Assembly: GCF_900496995.4 (NCBI RefSeq)
Contig: NW_024470326.1
Location: forward strand, 682,001-746,000
Direction of reading: 5' to 3'
DNA length: 64,000 bases
From: Aquila chrysaetos chrysaetos
Lineage: Eukaryota > Chordata > Aves > Accipitriformes > Accipitridae
Numbering within the stretch: the stretch's first letter is position 1; each line of letters starts with the position of its first letter. Both the position numbers and the translations under genes were made by a program. Below, one piece after another: positions 20,305 through 32,039 of this stretch. The notes beneath the pieces are model-generated. The model searched no databases, had not been told where the DNA came from, and was given only the letters and a program-made list of their open reading frames with translations.

Positions 20305-21126
20305 TTGTCTGAATTACTAATCCTGATATTAGTCGTTCCTGTGATTTTGATAAAAGACAATCTAGTTATACAATTGATTCAAGGTTTTGCGAAGGTACAA
20401 AATTTAACCTCAATAACAGCCTGCCTTCCGATTCCAAAGTCAGCTGAAAATCCAATTCCATGGGGAATATTGACATTGAATCTAACCAAAACTTGGGAAA
20501 AGATGTGGGACAATGAGAATCAGTTTAGCAGATTAAATTGGATGGATTTGGATGGCAATTATTCTTTAAACTTTGAAAGGAGGAATTATAGCATTTTGAA
20601 TTGTAACATTACCAAACCATCCACCTCATGAGCAAAAGAATTAATTTATCATCCTTCAGAAGAAACTTGTACAAACACCCCTTGGAGCTGCCAATTGCCA
20701 AAATCATGGAGACAAGTGCAGAGAGGAACTTGGGATCATATTCAAAATAGAGAATGGTGTTTGGAATTTACTGGAGTTACAGGGCCCTTATTAGATCCAC
20801 CCAGAACCAGAACTATCTATGGGAATTTAGATTGGACTAGACAAACAGAGAAAATCACACATCCTAAATGGAACTGTACGAAAGTCTATACTTGTAATTC
20901 TTCTGACCCAAAAGTTCAAAGACTTTATCCAGTAGCTAAAGCTCTAAGATGAGGATGTGCTTGTAGAAATTATAGTAATTTTTTAAATGATACTTGGTCC
21001 CCTCTTAATAATGGAAGGAGAATTTGGCCTGGAATTGACTGTATTAAAGGACAGGTGGAAAGTTTAGGACTAACAGTTTGGGTGAGTAGTGATGGTATGT
21101 GGTCCTCTCACCTTCCCATGAAGGAC
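20305..21126 (+). pseudogene. ERV-A env SU fragment
   Basis: The frame begins with a hydrophobic signal-like stretch (SELLILILVVPVILI). It continues with Asn-X-Ser/Thr rich sequence (NYSLNFERRNYSILNCNIT) and, after a TGA near 20628, with more SU-like sequence (20695-20952, WDHIQNREWCLEF). Another TGA follows near 20950. It resembles a retroviral surface subunit by its many Cys and glycosylation sites, but I cannot place it in a named family. It is cut at 21126 by ERV-D, and no TM subunit is found beyond. Confidence 0.65.
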
Positions 21127-21643
21127 TGTGGCAGTACATTCCCCACCCCCCCATCCCGCCAGCAGGAAACAAAACTTCTCCAGGCAGGGAGAAGGGGAAG
21201 GAAACCCTGGAGGCTGCAGGTTGAGATTTGAACTGGCCACCTGAAGGGCGCCAGGTACACTGAGGTGACCCTCCTAGCCAATAGGATTAAATGACCACAG
21301 GTCAGATTCGACAGGGATATAAACGGGGTCCTGCCGGAGGACACGTTGGCAGTCCTCCTCGGAGCAGCTGGTCTGCAGTCTGGGACTCCCCCTCGGGTCG
21401 GGGCACCGCCCGAGGTAACTCCTCGAGAGAGAGAGCCGTCAGCTTTAAGGTGAGTGATATGCGCATTTTGAGCCATCACTTCAAATCTTGGGGATTTTTA
21501 AGTCGGCCGTGTAGTATTAATTCTCTTTACATCATTGAGCCTGTGGTTTTATAAAATGTTACCGGACTTGTAACCAACTTTTTCTGAAGAATAAATCTGA
21601 GTTTTAACACCTGTTGGATTTGGTTAGTCGTGCATCCGTAACA
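21127..21643 (+). repeat. ERV-D 5' LTR
   Basis: TGTGGCAG to CCGTAACA. It contains a GATATAAACGG TATA-like box near 21315 and AATAAA near 21590. Confidence 0.88.
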
Positions 21644-21651
21644 TTTTAAAT

Positions 21652-21669
21652 TGGCGTAGTCGGCAGGAT
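21652..21669 (+). promoter_or_regulatory. ERV-D primer-binding site, tRNA-Ser type
   Basis: TGGCGTAGTCGGCAGGAT matches the complement of the 3' end of tRNA-Ser (AGA/UGA type) over 18 bases. Confidence 0.8.
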
Positions 21670-22087
21670 GGTGTTAATAGAGGAATTATTATGGAGGCAC
21701 GGCTGCAGCCCTTCTCCCCCAGGTCTGGACTGGGCGAAGGAGAAGTGGTCTGACCCAGCAGTGGTCGTGGAGAGAGTAGAACTGTGCCACAGACCTTGTG
21801 GAGACAATGGCGGGGGGAAATGGATAAATTGAAAAGGGATAATGCTCAAAAGCAAGGAGAAATAGATTGTTTGAGGGTGGAATTGAGAAAAGAGAAGGAG
21901 TGGACACGTTTTTTTGGAAAAAAAGATTGAAAATATGCTGGCACAAGCAAAAAGACCCCCCAGCATCACTGAAATCCAAAAGTTAATCACAGATATGGAC
22001 CCTGAGGATGGGGATGGGAACATCTGGGGAGACTGTGATGGAAATAGCTCTGAAGAGGTAGAGGAATTTCAAGAAAGGGAAGTGTGA
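21668..22087 (+). pseudogene. ERV-D gag remnant
   Basis: An ATG overlaps the primer site end and opens MVLIEELLWRHGCSPSPPG. The frame then breaks repeatedly, but an acidic segment (ITDMDPEDGDGNIWGD) near 21985 is typical of gag in this ERV group. Capsid is missing. Confidence 0.5.
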
Positions 22088-22234
22088 CCCCTTATTAAAA
22101 CAGAAAGGCACACGGGGTCCACACGGTGGGAACCCCTGAACCACTATTCGAACAACCCCTTGGTCAGGACCCGAACTCAGCGAGTTACAAGCTAAGTTTT
22201 CACGCAAGCTGGGCGAAACTGAAACTGAGTATTT

Positions 22235-22546
22235 GTGGAGAGTTTCTTTAACGGGGGCAGCGAGGCAGAGGCTATTCATGTGAGAACATTGCGGGTTGCT
22301 CCTGCACTACCACAATCTAAGGTAACCCGTGTCCCTCAATACCCACTTCCAGCTGTGGCCAAACGGGGCATTTCAGAAGTAATTAATGATCTGGAGAAAA
22401 GAGAGATCATCAGTCGCACACATTCTCCTTACAATTCCCCTGTTTGGCCAGTCCATAAATCAGATGGAAGGTGGCGACTAACAATTGATTATAGAAGATT
22501 GAACAGGAATACCCCACGATTAAATTCTGCCATCCCAAGTAGATAG
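22235..22546 (+). pseudogene. ERV-D RT fingers fragment
   Basis: The N-terminal RT region is clear: SPYNSPVWPVHKSDGRWRL and TIDYRRLNRNTP. It ends at a stop at 22544-22546, and palm, RNase H and integrase are gone. It is similar in style to the same region of ERV-B. Confidence 0.8.
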
Positions 22547-23314
22547 AGGGGTCTCAGTGATAACAGCAATATAGGCTGCAGCCCACCCATGGACGGCTGC
22601 TTTAGATGTCAAGGATATGTTATATCTTTTTTATGGTTCCCCTAAGGGAAGAGGACAAACCCCGATAGAGCACCCTAGAACTGAGTTTACAGCTATCAAC
22701 CTTAGCCAACGCTACATCTAACAATTTGGGGACTCTCAAACGATCGGTTATAACTTATCAGTAAAATGGCTATCAAAAATTGGGCTGTATTGGATTAGAT
22801 GCCAAAGAAAGAGAAGGGTATATGTAAAGTTTTGGACATGTCAATGGACAACTGCTGTGTTCACTCCAAATGTGTCAGTGTGGCTTCAAGACCAAATCAA
22901 CGAGACAGTACGGTAAGAGAGTCAGAGGCAATTGCTTCTTGCACCAGGGACCAACTGATTGGGAAAAGTTTTGATATGTTCAGATTTTCTTTCATGGAGT
23001 GGGCGACCAGCCTTCTCTAATCCTTAATAATGCTTGTAGTTATGATTACTGTAATCTATATTGCAATAAGTTCTATCAAATGCTTGGTAGTGAAGCCTGT
23101 ACTAACGATTAAGTATACTCCCTTAAAACTGTCCATACACTGGATATTCCTGTGTTTGATATTCCACTTTAATTCTAGACCAGAAGGGAATGATGGCCCA
23201 CAAAGAGCGTCAAATTCACCAAATTGCACCCCCTTTTAACTCTGCAGGCGAGAGGTGACTGTACCACCACTCCAAGGGAACCAGTCGAATCACGACTGTG
23301 GTCACAGGGTGGAT
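22547..23314 (+). other. ERV-D 3' internal region, unassigned
   Basis: Short, stop-broken plus-strand frames rich in Cys and Tyr (for example ACSYDYCNLYCNKFYQ near 23030) may be envelope remnants. A purine run AGGGTGGA sits just before the 3' LTR. Nothing else is recognised. Confidence 0.45.
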
Positions 23315-23831
23315 TGTCGCAGTACATCCCACCACCCCATCCTGCCAGCAGGAAACGAAAATTCTTCAGGAAGGGAGAAGGGGAAGGAAACCCTGGAGGC
23401 TGCAGGTTGAGATTTGAACTGGCCATTCGAGATGCACCAGGTACACTGAGGTGACCCTCCTAGCCAATAGGATTAAATGACCACAGGTCAGATTCGACAG
23501 GGGTATAAACGGGGTCCCGCCGGAGGACACGTTGGCAGTCCTCCTCGGAGCAGCGGGTCTGCAGTCGGGGACTCCCCCTTGGGCCGGGGCACCACCCAAG
23601 GTAACTCCTCGAGGGAGAGAGCCGTCAGCTTTGAGGTGAGTGATACGCGCATTTTGAGCCATCACTTATAAATCTTGGGGATTCTTACGTTGGCCGTGTA
23701 GTACTAAATCTCTTTACATCATTGAGCCTGTGGTTTTATAAAATGTTACCGGACTTGTAACTAACTTCTGCTGAAGAATAAACCTAAATTTTAAACACCT
23801 GTTGGATTTGGTTAGTCGTGCATCCGTAACA
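23315..23831 (+). repeat. ERV-D 3' LTR
   Basis: TGTCGCAG to CCGTAACA, the same length as the 5' LTR and similar throughout. Confidence 0.88.
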
Positions 23832-24131
23832 CCCACCCAGGCCAACTCCCCCCAGTTTATATGCTAGACATGATGTCACATGGTATGGAATAACCCTTTG
23901 GCCAGTTTGGGTCAGCTGCCCTGGCTGTGTGCCCTCCCAACTTCTTGTGCCACTCCAGCCTTCTTCCTGGCTGGGCATCAGAAGCTGAAAAATCCTTGAC
24001 TTTAGCCTAAACACTACTTAGCAACAGCTGAAAACATCAGTCTTACCAACATTCTTCTCATACTGAACCCAAAACATAACACTGTACCCGCTGCTAGGAA
24101 GAAGAAATCTATCCCAGCCAAACCAGGACAC
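23832..24131 (-). mobile_element. Truncated ERVL LTR fragment
   Basis: The sequence matches the LTR of ERV-B in inverse orientation, from about its middle to its TGTCCTGG start (at 24131). The LTR 3' half is missing at the ERV-D boundary. It is older than the other ERVL LTR copies, as judged by mismatches. Confidence 0.78.
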
Positions 24132-24159
24132 CATCACACTGAGGAGAGCAGACACTGCA

Positions 24160-24960
24160 CTGGAGGGCAGAGCTGCCTTCCCAAAGGACATAGGCATGCT
24201 GGAGGGATGGGCCAAAAGAGAACTGCATGCTATCCAGTAAGGACAAATCCAAAGTCCTGCCCCTAAAGCAGACCAAGCCCCTGCAATGAGGGAGGCAAGG
24301 GGCTGCATGGCTGGGTAGCAGCTCTGCGGGAAAGGCTCTGGTGATCCTTGGGTGCCAGGAGGCAAAAGATGAACCAGCAGCAAAGACGACCAACAGAATC
24401 AAGGGCTGCATGAGCAGGAGCACAGCCAATGGAATTGATTATCACTGTCTCCTCAGAACATTTTACATCATATGCAGACTAATTCCCAAGGTTTTGAGCC
24501 CCCTGTAGTGCCAAAGAGACATTGGCAAACTGGAGCCAGGTCAGATGAGGGCCACCAAGGTGATCAGGGCTGAAGCACTTGTCGTGTGAGAAGAAGCTAA
24601 AAGAGCTGGGCTTGTTCAGCTGGGAGAAAGGAAGGTCGTGGGGGAACATGCAGCAGCATGACACTGGTCCTAGTAAGGCTGAGTCAGGCTTATGTCCGTG
24701 GCACAAGACACAAAGACAAGAGGCAATGGGCTGGAAAAAGAGAGGGTCAGGGCACATACAGGGAGAAACTTTTCCAACACGAGGATAGTGAAGCGCTGGA
24801 AGCTGTTTCCCAGAGAATATGTGAAGGCTTGATCCTTGAACCTGATGAAGAGATGTTTAAATAAAGACCTGAATAACCTTGTCTGACGCAGCTTTGTGCA
24901 GGAGGTTGGTCAAGACACCTTCCAAGGTCCCTTCCAGAGTGAATGAATGATGCTGTCCTT
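24160..24960 (+). mobile_element. CR1 fragment (end of ORF2 and 3' region)
   Basis: Characteristic CR1 blocks are present in order: GGGCCAAAAGAGAAC, CAAAGTCCTGCCCCT, AGCAGCTCTGCGG, and then AGAGCTGGGCTTGTTCAGC at about 24598. It is strongly diverged with no usable frame. Related fragments lie at 37300-37830 and 50700-51230. Confidence 0.7.
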
Positions 24961-27367
24961 CCTTCCCCTTCATGTCTTCCAATGAGGGAAAGCTCTCAGG
25001 TTGTCCCTGGCCACAGAAGTCATTCACATCAGGTGCTGGGCTGCTTTGCAGGTGACCCCAAACAGCCCTGACCACATTCTTTGCTTCCATTTTACTTCCC
25101 TGAAACTACAAGTGCTCCTGTTTTACTATCATAACACCATCCAAAAAGAACAGACTACCCTGTTAATCTTTTCCCCTTTGGCCATGCATTACTTGCTTTG
25201 TACCCTCTTCTGGTGTTTTTGAGAGGGTTCCTGTGGCATTTTCCACCTTGGTAGGCAACTCCATGAAGCGCATCATTCTCTTTCATTACCTGCAGTGTCC
25301 TGTAATTCTCCATATTCATCCACTGCCTGAGGCAGTGGCCCACAGACCTTAAATGTGGAGGTGGTATATTTTCAGCCCAGAGGGACCTTGAGACACTTGT
25401 GGACTTGGCCAAAGAAACCTCCAGAAGTTTTACAAGGCAAAGGGGACAAGGTTTGCACTGGGTCAGAATAACCTCATGCATTGGGACAGGCTGTGACATG
25501 ACTGGCTGAGGAGTTGCCTGGGGGGAAGGTCATGGGGGTTATGATGGATGCCATGTGGGCCATGTGGTCCTTCAATAATCCTTCATGTGTTTGTGTGATT
25601 TCCCTAGGAGTCTCAGTATCTACCCCAAAAAGCATTAACCTGCCTAAATGTAAATATCTGCAACGTAGCAGTCTACATCTGTGTCAGCGTCTCTGGGTAA
25701 TGGCAGCGGAATCAGTGTCTGCCATATAAGGCATGATAGCCCATCCTCAAGGACACATCCAAAGCACTTCAGATGAAGGGTGGTCTTGCAAAAGGTTGCC
25801 CTTTATGTTCCCCAGGTGGCCTGGACACTGCTGGTTTTCCTCTCCAGAGAGTGGCAGAGGCTGGATCTGATTCTCAGGACAGATGCCTTTCCAGGAAGCC
25901 ACAGGCATGGGGGTGGCTCACCTGGTCCTTACTGACACTTCACTCAGCACCCATTTCAAAAGATTTGGTACTTTTGTGTGACTACTCTTTCTGCACAGAC
26001 GATCATAAAAAGACAACCATTTCATAACAGGTGGTCATCAAGGCCCTGTTATGGCCAAGAAAGCTCGTCATGAGCTCTGGAGGGAGCGAGGAAGCTTATA
26101 AAAAGCACCAGGAAGATCCAAAATGCTCAAGACCTCTTCCGAAGAGTGAGTGGTGCTGAGCATCAGCGATTGGCCATGTGTAGGTCTGCGAGAGAGGGTT
26201 GAGGAATGTTAATGAGAAACAAGGGTATTGCTAATGGCTTTAGCAAATCCTTACAACCATGTCTGAAACCAGGAATGGAAGGCAGTTGATGTCTGTGTGT
26301 GGAGGTTGAGGAAGAGGATTGTCCTGGGAAGATGGCAGGAACACAGGCCCCTCCTGGGAAAATGAGGGCTGATATCGACATTTCCATGTAGTGTGCACGG
26401 AGAGCGCCATGTAGGTGTATCAGTGAGTGAGTTAAAGGCAGGGAAAAGACTTGAAATATCGGGGCGGGCGTCATGCTGAAGTGAAACAGGTTGAGTTTGT
26501 AATTTGAGGCAACAGCAGAAGAAGGAGGATGTGCAGTTCAGTGCTGGGTTGTGGGGCTCAATAGAGGATTCTAGCAAGTCTGGGCCTTGGAAATCTTGGG
26601 TGTAAATGAGCATTAGTAAGGCTTTAAAAGAAAAGGGATGACTTGTGGGGAGCTCACAGGCATTGGCAAATCCTCAGAAAACCACAGCTTGGTGTTGGAA
26701 GCAAGGAAGCAGGCACAGGCACAGGCCAGCGTAGCTGTGGTGGAGATGGCCAAGGGCCTTGGTGGGCCTTTGACACCCCAGCAGAGCAGAGACCCTTGTT
26801 CTCATGGCTATGGCTTCTGTCTCTTCAACTGAGCCCCACTAGAGGACATGAGGTCCTTACAGCTCCAGTGCTGTGTTGCCTCTTCACCCACCCTCCACAG
26901 AACCTGCAAGGTGTTGTACTGGTGACCTGTGCCTGTCAGCATCACACACTCCCATTTCACATTGCCCCCAGGAAGAGCCCTGAGCATCCCAAGAGGAAAT
27001 GGTGCCCCCTCCCCAGGGGATGGGGGTCAGGGCTTGGCCATCCAGCTTGCTGAAGCACATCAAGGGCTTTCACAGTGACCTCCACATTTAAATTTCCTCC
27101 TGTACCCAGTGCCTCCAACTTCCGGCTGCACCAGCCCCCAGGGACAGGAACTTTGTCTGCTCATTCCCTGCATGGTCTCTTCAGTGACGGACTTCAGCAG
27201 GGCCTGCTAAAACCCTCACAAACCTGGAGGTTTGCTTCTGACTTGGACTTCTCTAGAGGCTTGGTCAGTCTCTAAGGAGCTGCAGTTCAGGAGCTCGGCA
27301 CCAGAGGGCTCATTAGCATGCAAAACACCCCGAGGAGCCATGTCTGGGCATAATTTGCCTTTAGTCT
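24961..27367 (+). repeat. Diverged third copy of the OR-flank duplicon
   Basis: From about 26160 the sequence is similar to 38100-39100 and 51480-52500 (for example the segment around 26640 with GGGGAGCTCACAGGC). The part 25730-26170 also has an inverted relative at 41320-41790. I see no gene here. Small frames such as 26251-26613 are not shared between copies. Confidence 0.55.
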
Positions 27368-27944
27368 TGTGGTAGGCTGACCCTGGCTGGGTGCCAGCTG
27401 CCCACCAAAGCCACTCTATCCCTCCCCCTCCTCAGCTGGACAGGGGAGAGAAAACATAACAAAAGGCTCGTGGGTCAAGATAAGGACAGTTTAATAAAGT
27501 GACAGCGAAGGTCACGTGCAAAAGCAAAGAAAATCAAATGATATTATTCTCTACTTCCCATCAGCAGGCAATGTCTGGCCACTTCCTGGGAAGCAGGGCT
27601 TCAGTACGTGTAGTGGTTGCTCCAGAAGACGAAAATGCTCCCCTTCCATCTCCCTTTACTCAGCTTTTATAGCTGAGCTAACGTCATATGGTATGGAATA
27701 TCTGTTTGGTTAGTTTAGGTCAGCTGTCCTGGCTATGTCCCCTCCCAAGATCTTGCCCAGCCCCAGCCTGCCGTGGAGGGGGGCAAAAATGTTGGGGAGA
27801 CAGCCTTGATGCTGTGCCAGCGCTGCTCAGCAGTAGCCAAAACACTGGTGTGTTATCAACACCTTTCTAGCTACCAGTGCAGAGCACAGCACTACGAGGG
27901 CTGCTATGGGGAGAATTAACTCCATCTCAGCCAGACCCAATACA
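27368..27944 (-). mobile_element. Solo LTR, ERVL-like
   Basis: TGTGGTAGG to CCAATACA on the plus strand. The minus strand has CTATAAAAGC and ATTAAA. Flanking AGTCT (left) and AGGCT (right) are a 5-bp duplication with one mismatch. The paralogous blocks at about 39090 and 52475 have the uninterrupted target (AAGTCTTCAATT), so the insertion came after the blocks separated or is specific to this copy. Confidence 0.85.
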
Positions 27945-28429
27945 AGGCTTCAATTTTTCTGTGGTGAATTAGAGACATTTCAGGAGTGTGGTCAAAGTGA
28001 GAAGATGTCAAAGCAAAGAGACTAAGTGAATGAAATGCTTTGATTTTGAATAGCCAATTCTGCATTCATCCCAATGTATTTGGGTTACAGGAATGTCTTC
28101 AAGTAGAGTCTGCACCACCTACACCCATGTGGCTGGCCTGGCAGAGCCACCCGCAGCAGGGGGAAGCCCCATCTCCCAGGCTGAGGCACGCAGTCAAGAT
28201 GCAAACGTCTGCAGTGCCCACTTCTTACAGGCCTCCAGGCAGAGCAGGACCAATATTTCATGACCCTCTGAGGCTGAACCATCAATCTCAGTTCCGCCCA
28301 TCTCTTCCTCCATCCATCCATCGATCCCTCCTTCCTCCCTCCATCCTTCCAGATGTCCTGTATGCAATAATATAATAAAAGACACCCCCTGATCATCCAC
28401 CCTCATCCAGAAATCCAGTCCTTTCATCC
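27945..28429. other. Duplicon tail and CATC/CCTT simple repeat
   Basis: The first 170 bases are similar to the region around 39100-39900. A simple repeat of CATC and CCTT units is at about 28303-28350. No gene is seen. Confidence 0.55.
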
Positions 28430-30000
28430 TGGAAAGCCATGAGGCTGGTCTCTCATGGTCCACCCTGGATAAATCCATGCTGGCCATGCCCAGTCACCCT
28501 ACATCTTCCCAGAAATATCATCCAGGAGGACATGCTGAGGGACACACTGCTCTACAATATGAGGTCAAACAGCCTTTTGTTCCCCTGGTCATCCTCTGGC
28601 CTGTGTTGGAAGAGAGCTGTCAACTTTTTTGGCAAGCCATCAAGCACTTGTCCTGATCTCCATGATCCTGTCAAAAGTGATGCAGAGTGAGCCTCGCTAC
28701 AAAATTGGCTTGCTCCCTCTCCAGCCTTGGATGATTCCCCTCTGCTCCCAGGGGCTGTTCAAGGCTGACATTGCTCAAGTAACCTCTGACTTGATCCCCA
28801 CTTACTGCTGGTTGCTTTCCTCCAGGGTCCTGTCGCCAGTCACAAAGGCCTGGCAGAAGTCACAGCCAAAGAAGTCATTAAGTTCCTCAGCCTTACCTGC
28901 TCCTACACTTAGGGAGCTCAGCAGCAGGCCCACATGATCCCTGTCTATTCTTTTACTGTTAATGAACCAGTATCAGCTCATCTTGCTGCCTCTATCCTGC
29001 CCCTGCATCTCTCAAGACAATGGGACCTTTGGCTTTGGCATCATCCCTACATCCTGGGACAAGGTTTCGACATTCTGTCTGCAGCTTTCCTTGCTTCCAC
29101 CTCCTGCCTGCGGCCTTTTTGCCCTGGAGCTCAGTCAGTTCACACAAGCAGCCTCCTGAGATGGTTGCTTCTCTTCAAGGGTATTTGGGGAGATCATTCC
29201 TTGTGCTTGGAAGAGGCTGTCCTGTAAGGCCTATCAGATTTCCCATGCTCCTTCACCCTTCACAGCTGCTTCCCATGGCACCACTTTGTCTCAGTCCTCC
29301 TGAGTTTGTCCAAGTCTTCTCCTCTGGAGTCCCAGGTCTGTGCTCTCCTGCTGGCCTTACTCACTGCCCTTTAGTGAGTGATAACCCCTAATTCATGGCC
29401 ATGACAGCCAAGACTGACATTGAATATCATCACATCCCTAACCAGCTGTTCCTTGTTGGCCAGGATCAGGTCCAGGTGAGAATCACCCTTGGTGGCCCAC
29501 CTGGCAGCTGGCTTGAAGAAGTTGTCCCAATAGCCACTTCAGGCTGTTGGCACCCTGTTGCTTTGCCTTGCCAGGGAATGCCAGGGCACTTAAAGTTGTT
29601 CACCACAGGAACCTGCTCATGAACCTGGAGACTTCCTGAGGTTGCTGACAAAAGACCTTTTCTGTTTCCTCTCCCTGAGCAAGCAGTTTGTAACTGCAAA
29701 CACCAGGTCACTCCTGCTGACTCCTGCTCTCATCCTAAATGACAAAAGCTAGTCCAACCTGTTGTCTGTCACATAGAGGACCCCCACAAATCCAAGCTTC
29801 CCCTTCATACAGGGGACATAGTCCTCGTCCTCCCTGCTGCTCCCTGGGCAGAGCCTGTAGCCCTCCATTGCAGCACCACAGCTCAGCAAGCTGTCCCACC
29901 ACGTCTCATTTCATCCAAAACCATCACAGTTCTGTGACAAGCCACGCGTCTCCAGCTCCTCCTGGCAGTGCACATTAGGGCCACGGCATCATCAGCTGTG
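28430..30000 (-). mobile_element. Old CR1 LINE, minus strand (RT to endonuclease)
   Basis: The order of blocks matches the better preserved CR1 at 52601-56640: the RT block near 28440-28480 corresponds to 53800-53840, the block at 28865-28905 to 54255-54290, the endonuclease block at 29400-29640 to 54860-55060, and the block at 29840-29950 to 55270-55330. Frames are broken throughout. It is inactive and much older than the other copy. Confidence 0.72.
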
Positions 30001-31149
30001 GCAGCAGTAGTGGAGCACAGACTTCTCACAGGGAAACCTGAACACTGGTCCTGACCAGAAAAAATGTTGAACATCGAGTTCTTAGGGCTGCGCTGCACCC
30101 TGCTGCAGCGTCCAGCACGGCCATCAAACCTGTGTATAGCTGCACAGATCCCTGGGCCACAGGACAACCTCAGCAGCATATTATCACACACGAGCCTGCA
30201 GGCAGGTCCCACTCTGTACTGGACATCATGCCTCCTGCGTGGCCTTGCCTGTATCTAACAGTGCAGCAAAACATTCTCATAAAAACATCATTTCTGTTTG
30301 ACTGTTGAGACGATGAGTAGAGTTGTTCCTTGTAAGAAAATCCTATAGTAGCTTGGATGACCAAAAGAGGAGACTGTTTTCTATGGATGGGGTCTGCATG
30401 GTTTGCTGCATTCAGGTAGAAGGCCCGTTCAATGCTACACCACCTGGGGTTCTCACCATCTAAAGGGGCCTAAGATGATCTGCATGATTCTCTCCTTATA
30501 GTGTTAACGATGATGAACATAATTTTAAAATGCAGCTCACTGTGTCCGAGTTCCTTTCTTACTGGGGTCATACCAGACCAGCACCTCCTCGAGAAAAAAA
30601 TCACTCTCTCAGCACCCTTGGATGCAGCCCCTATGGTTCCCATGGACTGGTAAGGGTGTAGTTTGCTTGAGTAACCCCGCGCTTGATCCCCATCCACTGC
30701 TGGTTGTTCTCCTCCAGAGTCCTGCCTCACAGCTCAAAGGCCTGGGAGACCTTGCTGGTATTAACCGAGGCTGTGACGTAGAGTACCTCAGATCTATCTA
30801 GAGCTACTCTTCCTCATTTCAGCAGTGGTCCTACCTTATCTCTTTTTCTCCTGTAACAGTTCCTGAAGTACCAAAAGTTCATCTTGGTGCCCTTGAAACC
30901 CTTTTTGAGCTTCCACCGAGTTTTGACATGGACCATTGCTGTGCTTGGAGGATGATGTCCTTGAAGACAAGATGTATCCAGGCACACTCTGAAAATTCTT
31001 GGTCTTTTCATTGACTGGATCATCAAGGGAGTGAGTAAAAACCCCTGTGTGACATGCTTCCTGTTCATGCAATGCCTGCAGCTCTTGGGTGGAGAAGGAG
31101 CAGACCTTGCCTCATGATGGCATCTGACGACTGATGCCTCTGACTGATG
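30001..31149 (-). mobile_element. CR1-derived sequence, inverse copy of 2840-3395
   Basis: Positions 30520-30980 match 2840-3395 in inverse orientation, without the LTR that interrupts the other copy. The sequence is CR1-like but has no open frame of note. The stretch 30001-30500 holds nothing I recognise. Confidence 0.55.
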
Positions 31150-32039
31150 CCTTTAGTGTATGGCAAACAGGCACCAAATCGCACTCTCTGTGATGCCGTC
31201 TGGGACATCTATGACGCACCCACCCTGAATGGGAATTGCTTTCCTGCAGCTCCTGTGAGGTCCCTGCCAGCCTTGGCATCTCGTGTAGCTCTGTGGCCCT
31301 GGATTTGGACATGAAACAGAGTACCTGCCCTGAATTCTGTTAGGCAGTGTGGGGACGAACCTGGGACACATGCCATTACAGTCAGTGGTAGGTATAGTAA
31401 ATTCAGCTGATGGAAAAGAGAGAGACCCAGCTCTCGCTATGGTACATGACTGCAAGCGTTCATATGAATACCTGTGTCAAGTGCCATGAAGATAAGGAGT
31501 AGGAAAAGGTTCTTTTGGCCTTTAGTTGGGCATAAGCTGCCATGTCACTTGGCCAAAGGAATTTCCCACCAGGCTCATACATGATTCCCAAGATGTTGCC
31601 CTGTCTCTATGAACTTCTCTGTTACAGTTTGCTGTTACCTACATGTATCTTGGACCACCTCTGGCCAGTTCAAATGTCACCAGGGATTTGCATCTGAACA
31701 CACCTGACTCCTGCCTTTGCTCTCCCTTAATTCAGATGGGAGCTGAGACAAGGAGCTCACATGCAGGTGTCTATTTTGCTCACACCTGAACTGAGGCAAG
31801 AGGAATCCCACCTCCTGTGGCTTTGTGGTGTGCATGGGAGGGAGCTGAGCCTCCTTCAAATACCATGAATAGAAACGCAGAATGAAATGCCACCATTGAC
31901 CCATGGATCCCTTCTCTCTGTAGCTGTAAAGGAGACCCCTGCCTTTCACTCTCTGAGTATCCTGTCTAAAAAATAACATGAAAAAAGTGATACATTAAAA
32001 GTAACTCTGAGAGAAGGATTACATTTCTGCAAAGAAAAA

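Larger units (their letters stand above)
21127..23831 (+). mobile_element. ERV-D: internally deleted ERV with tRNA-Ser primer site
   Basis: Two 517-bp LTRs bracket only about 1.7 kb of internal sequence with remnants of gag, RT and an unassigned 3' part. The flanks (GGAC on the left, CCCAC on the right) do not form a target duplication, which suggests that one side was lost or recombined. LTR divergence is clearly higher than in ERV-B or ERV-C. Confidence 0.85.
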
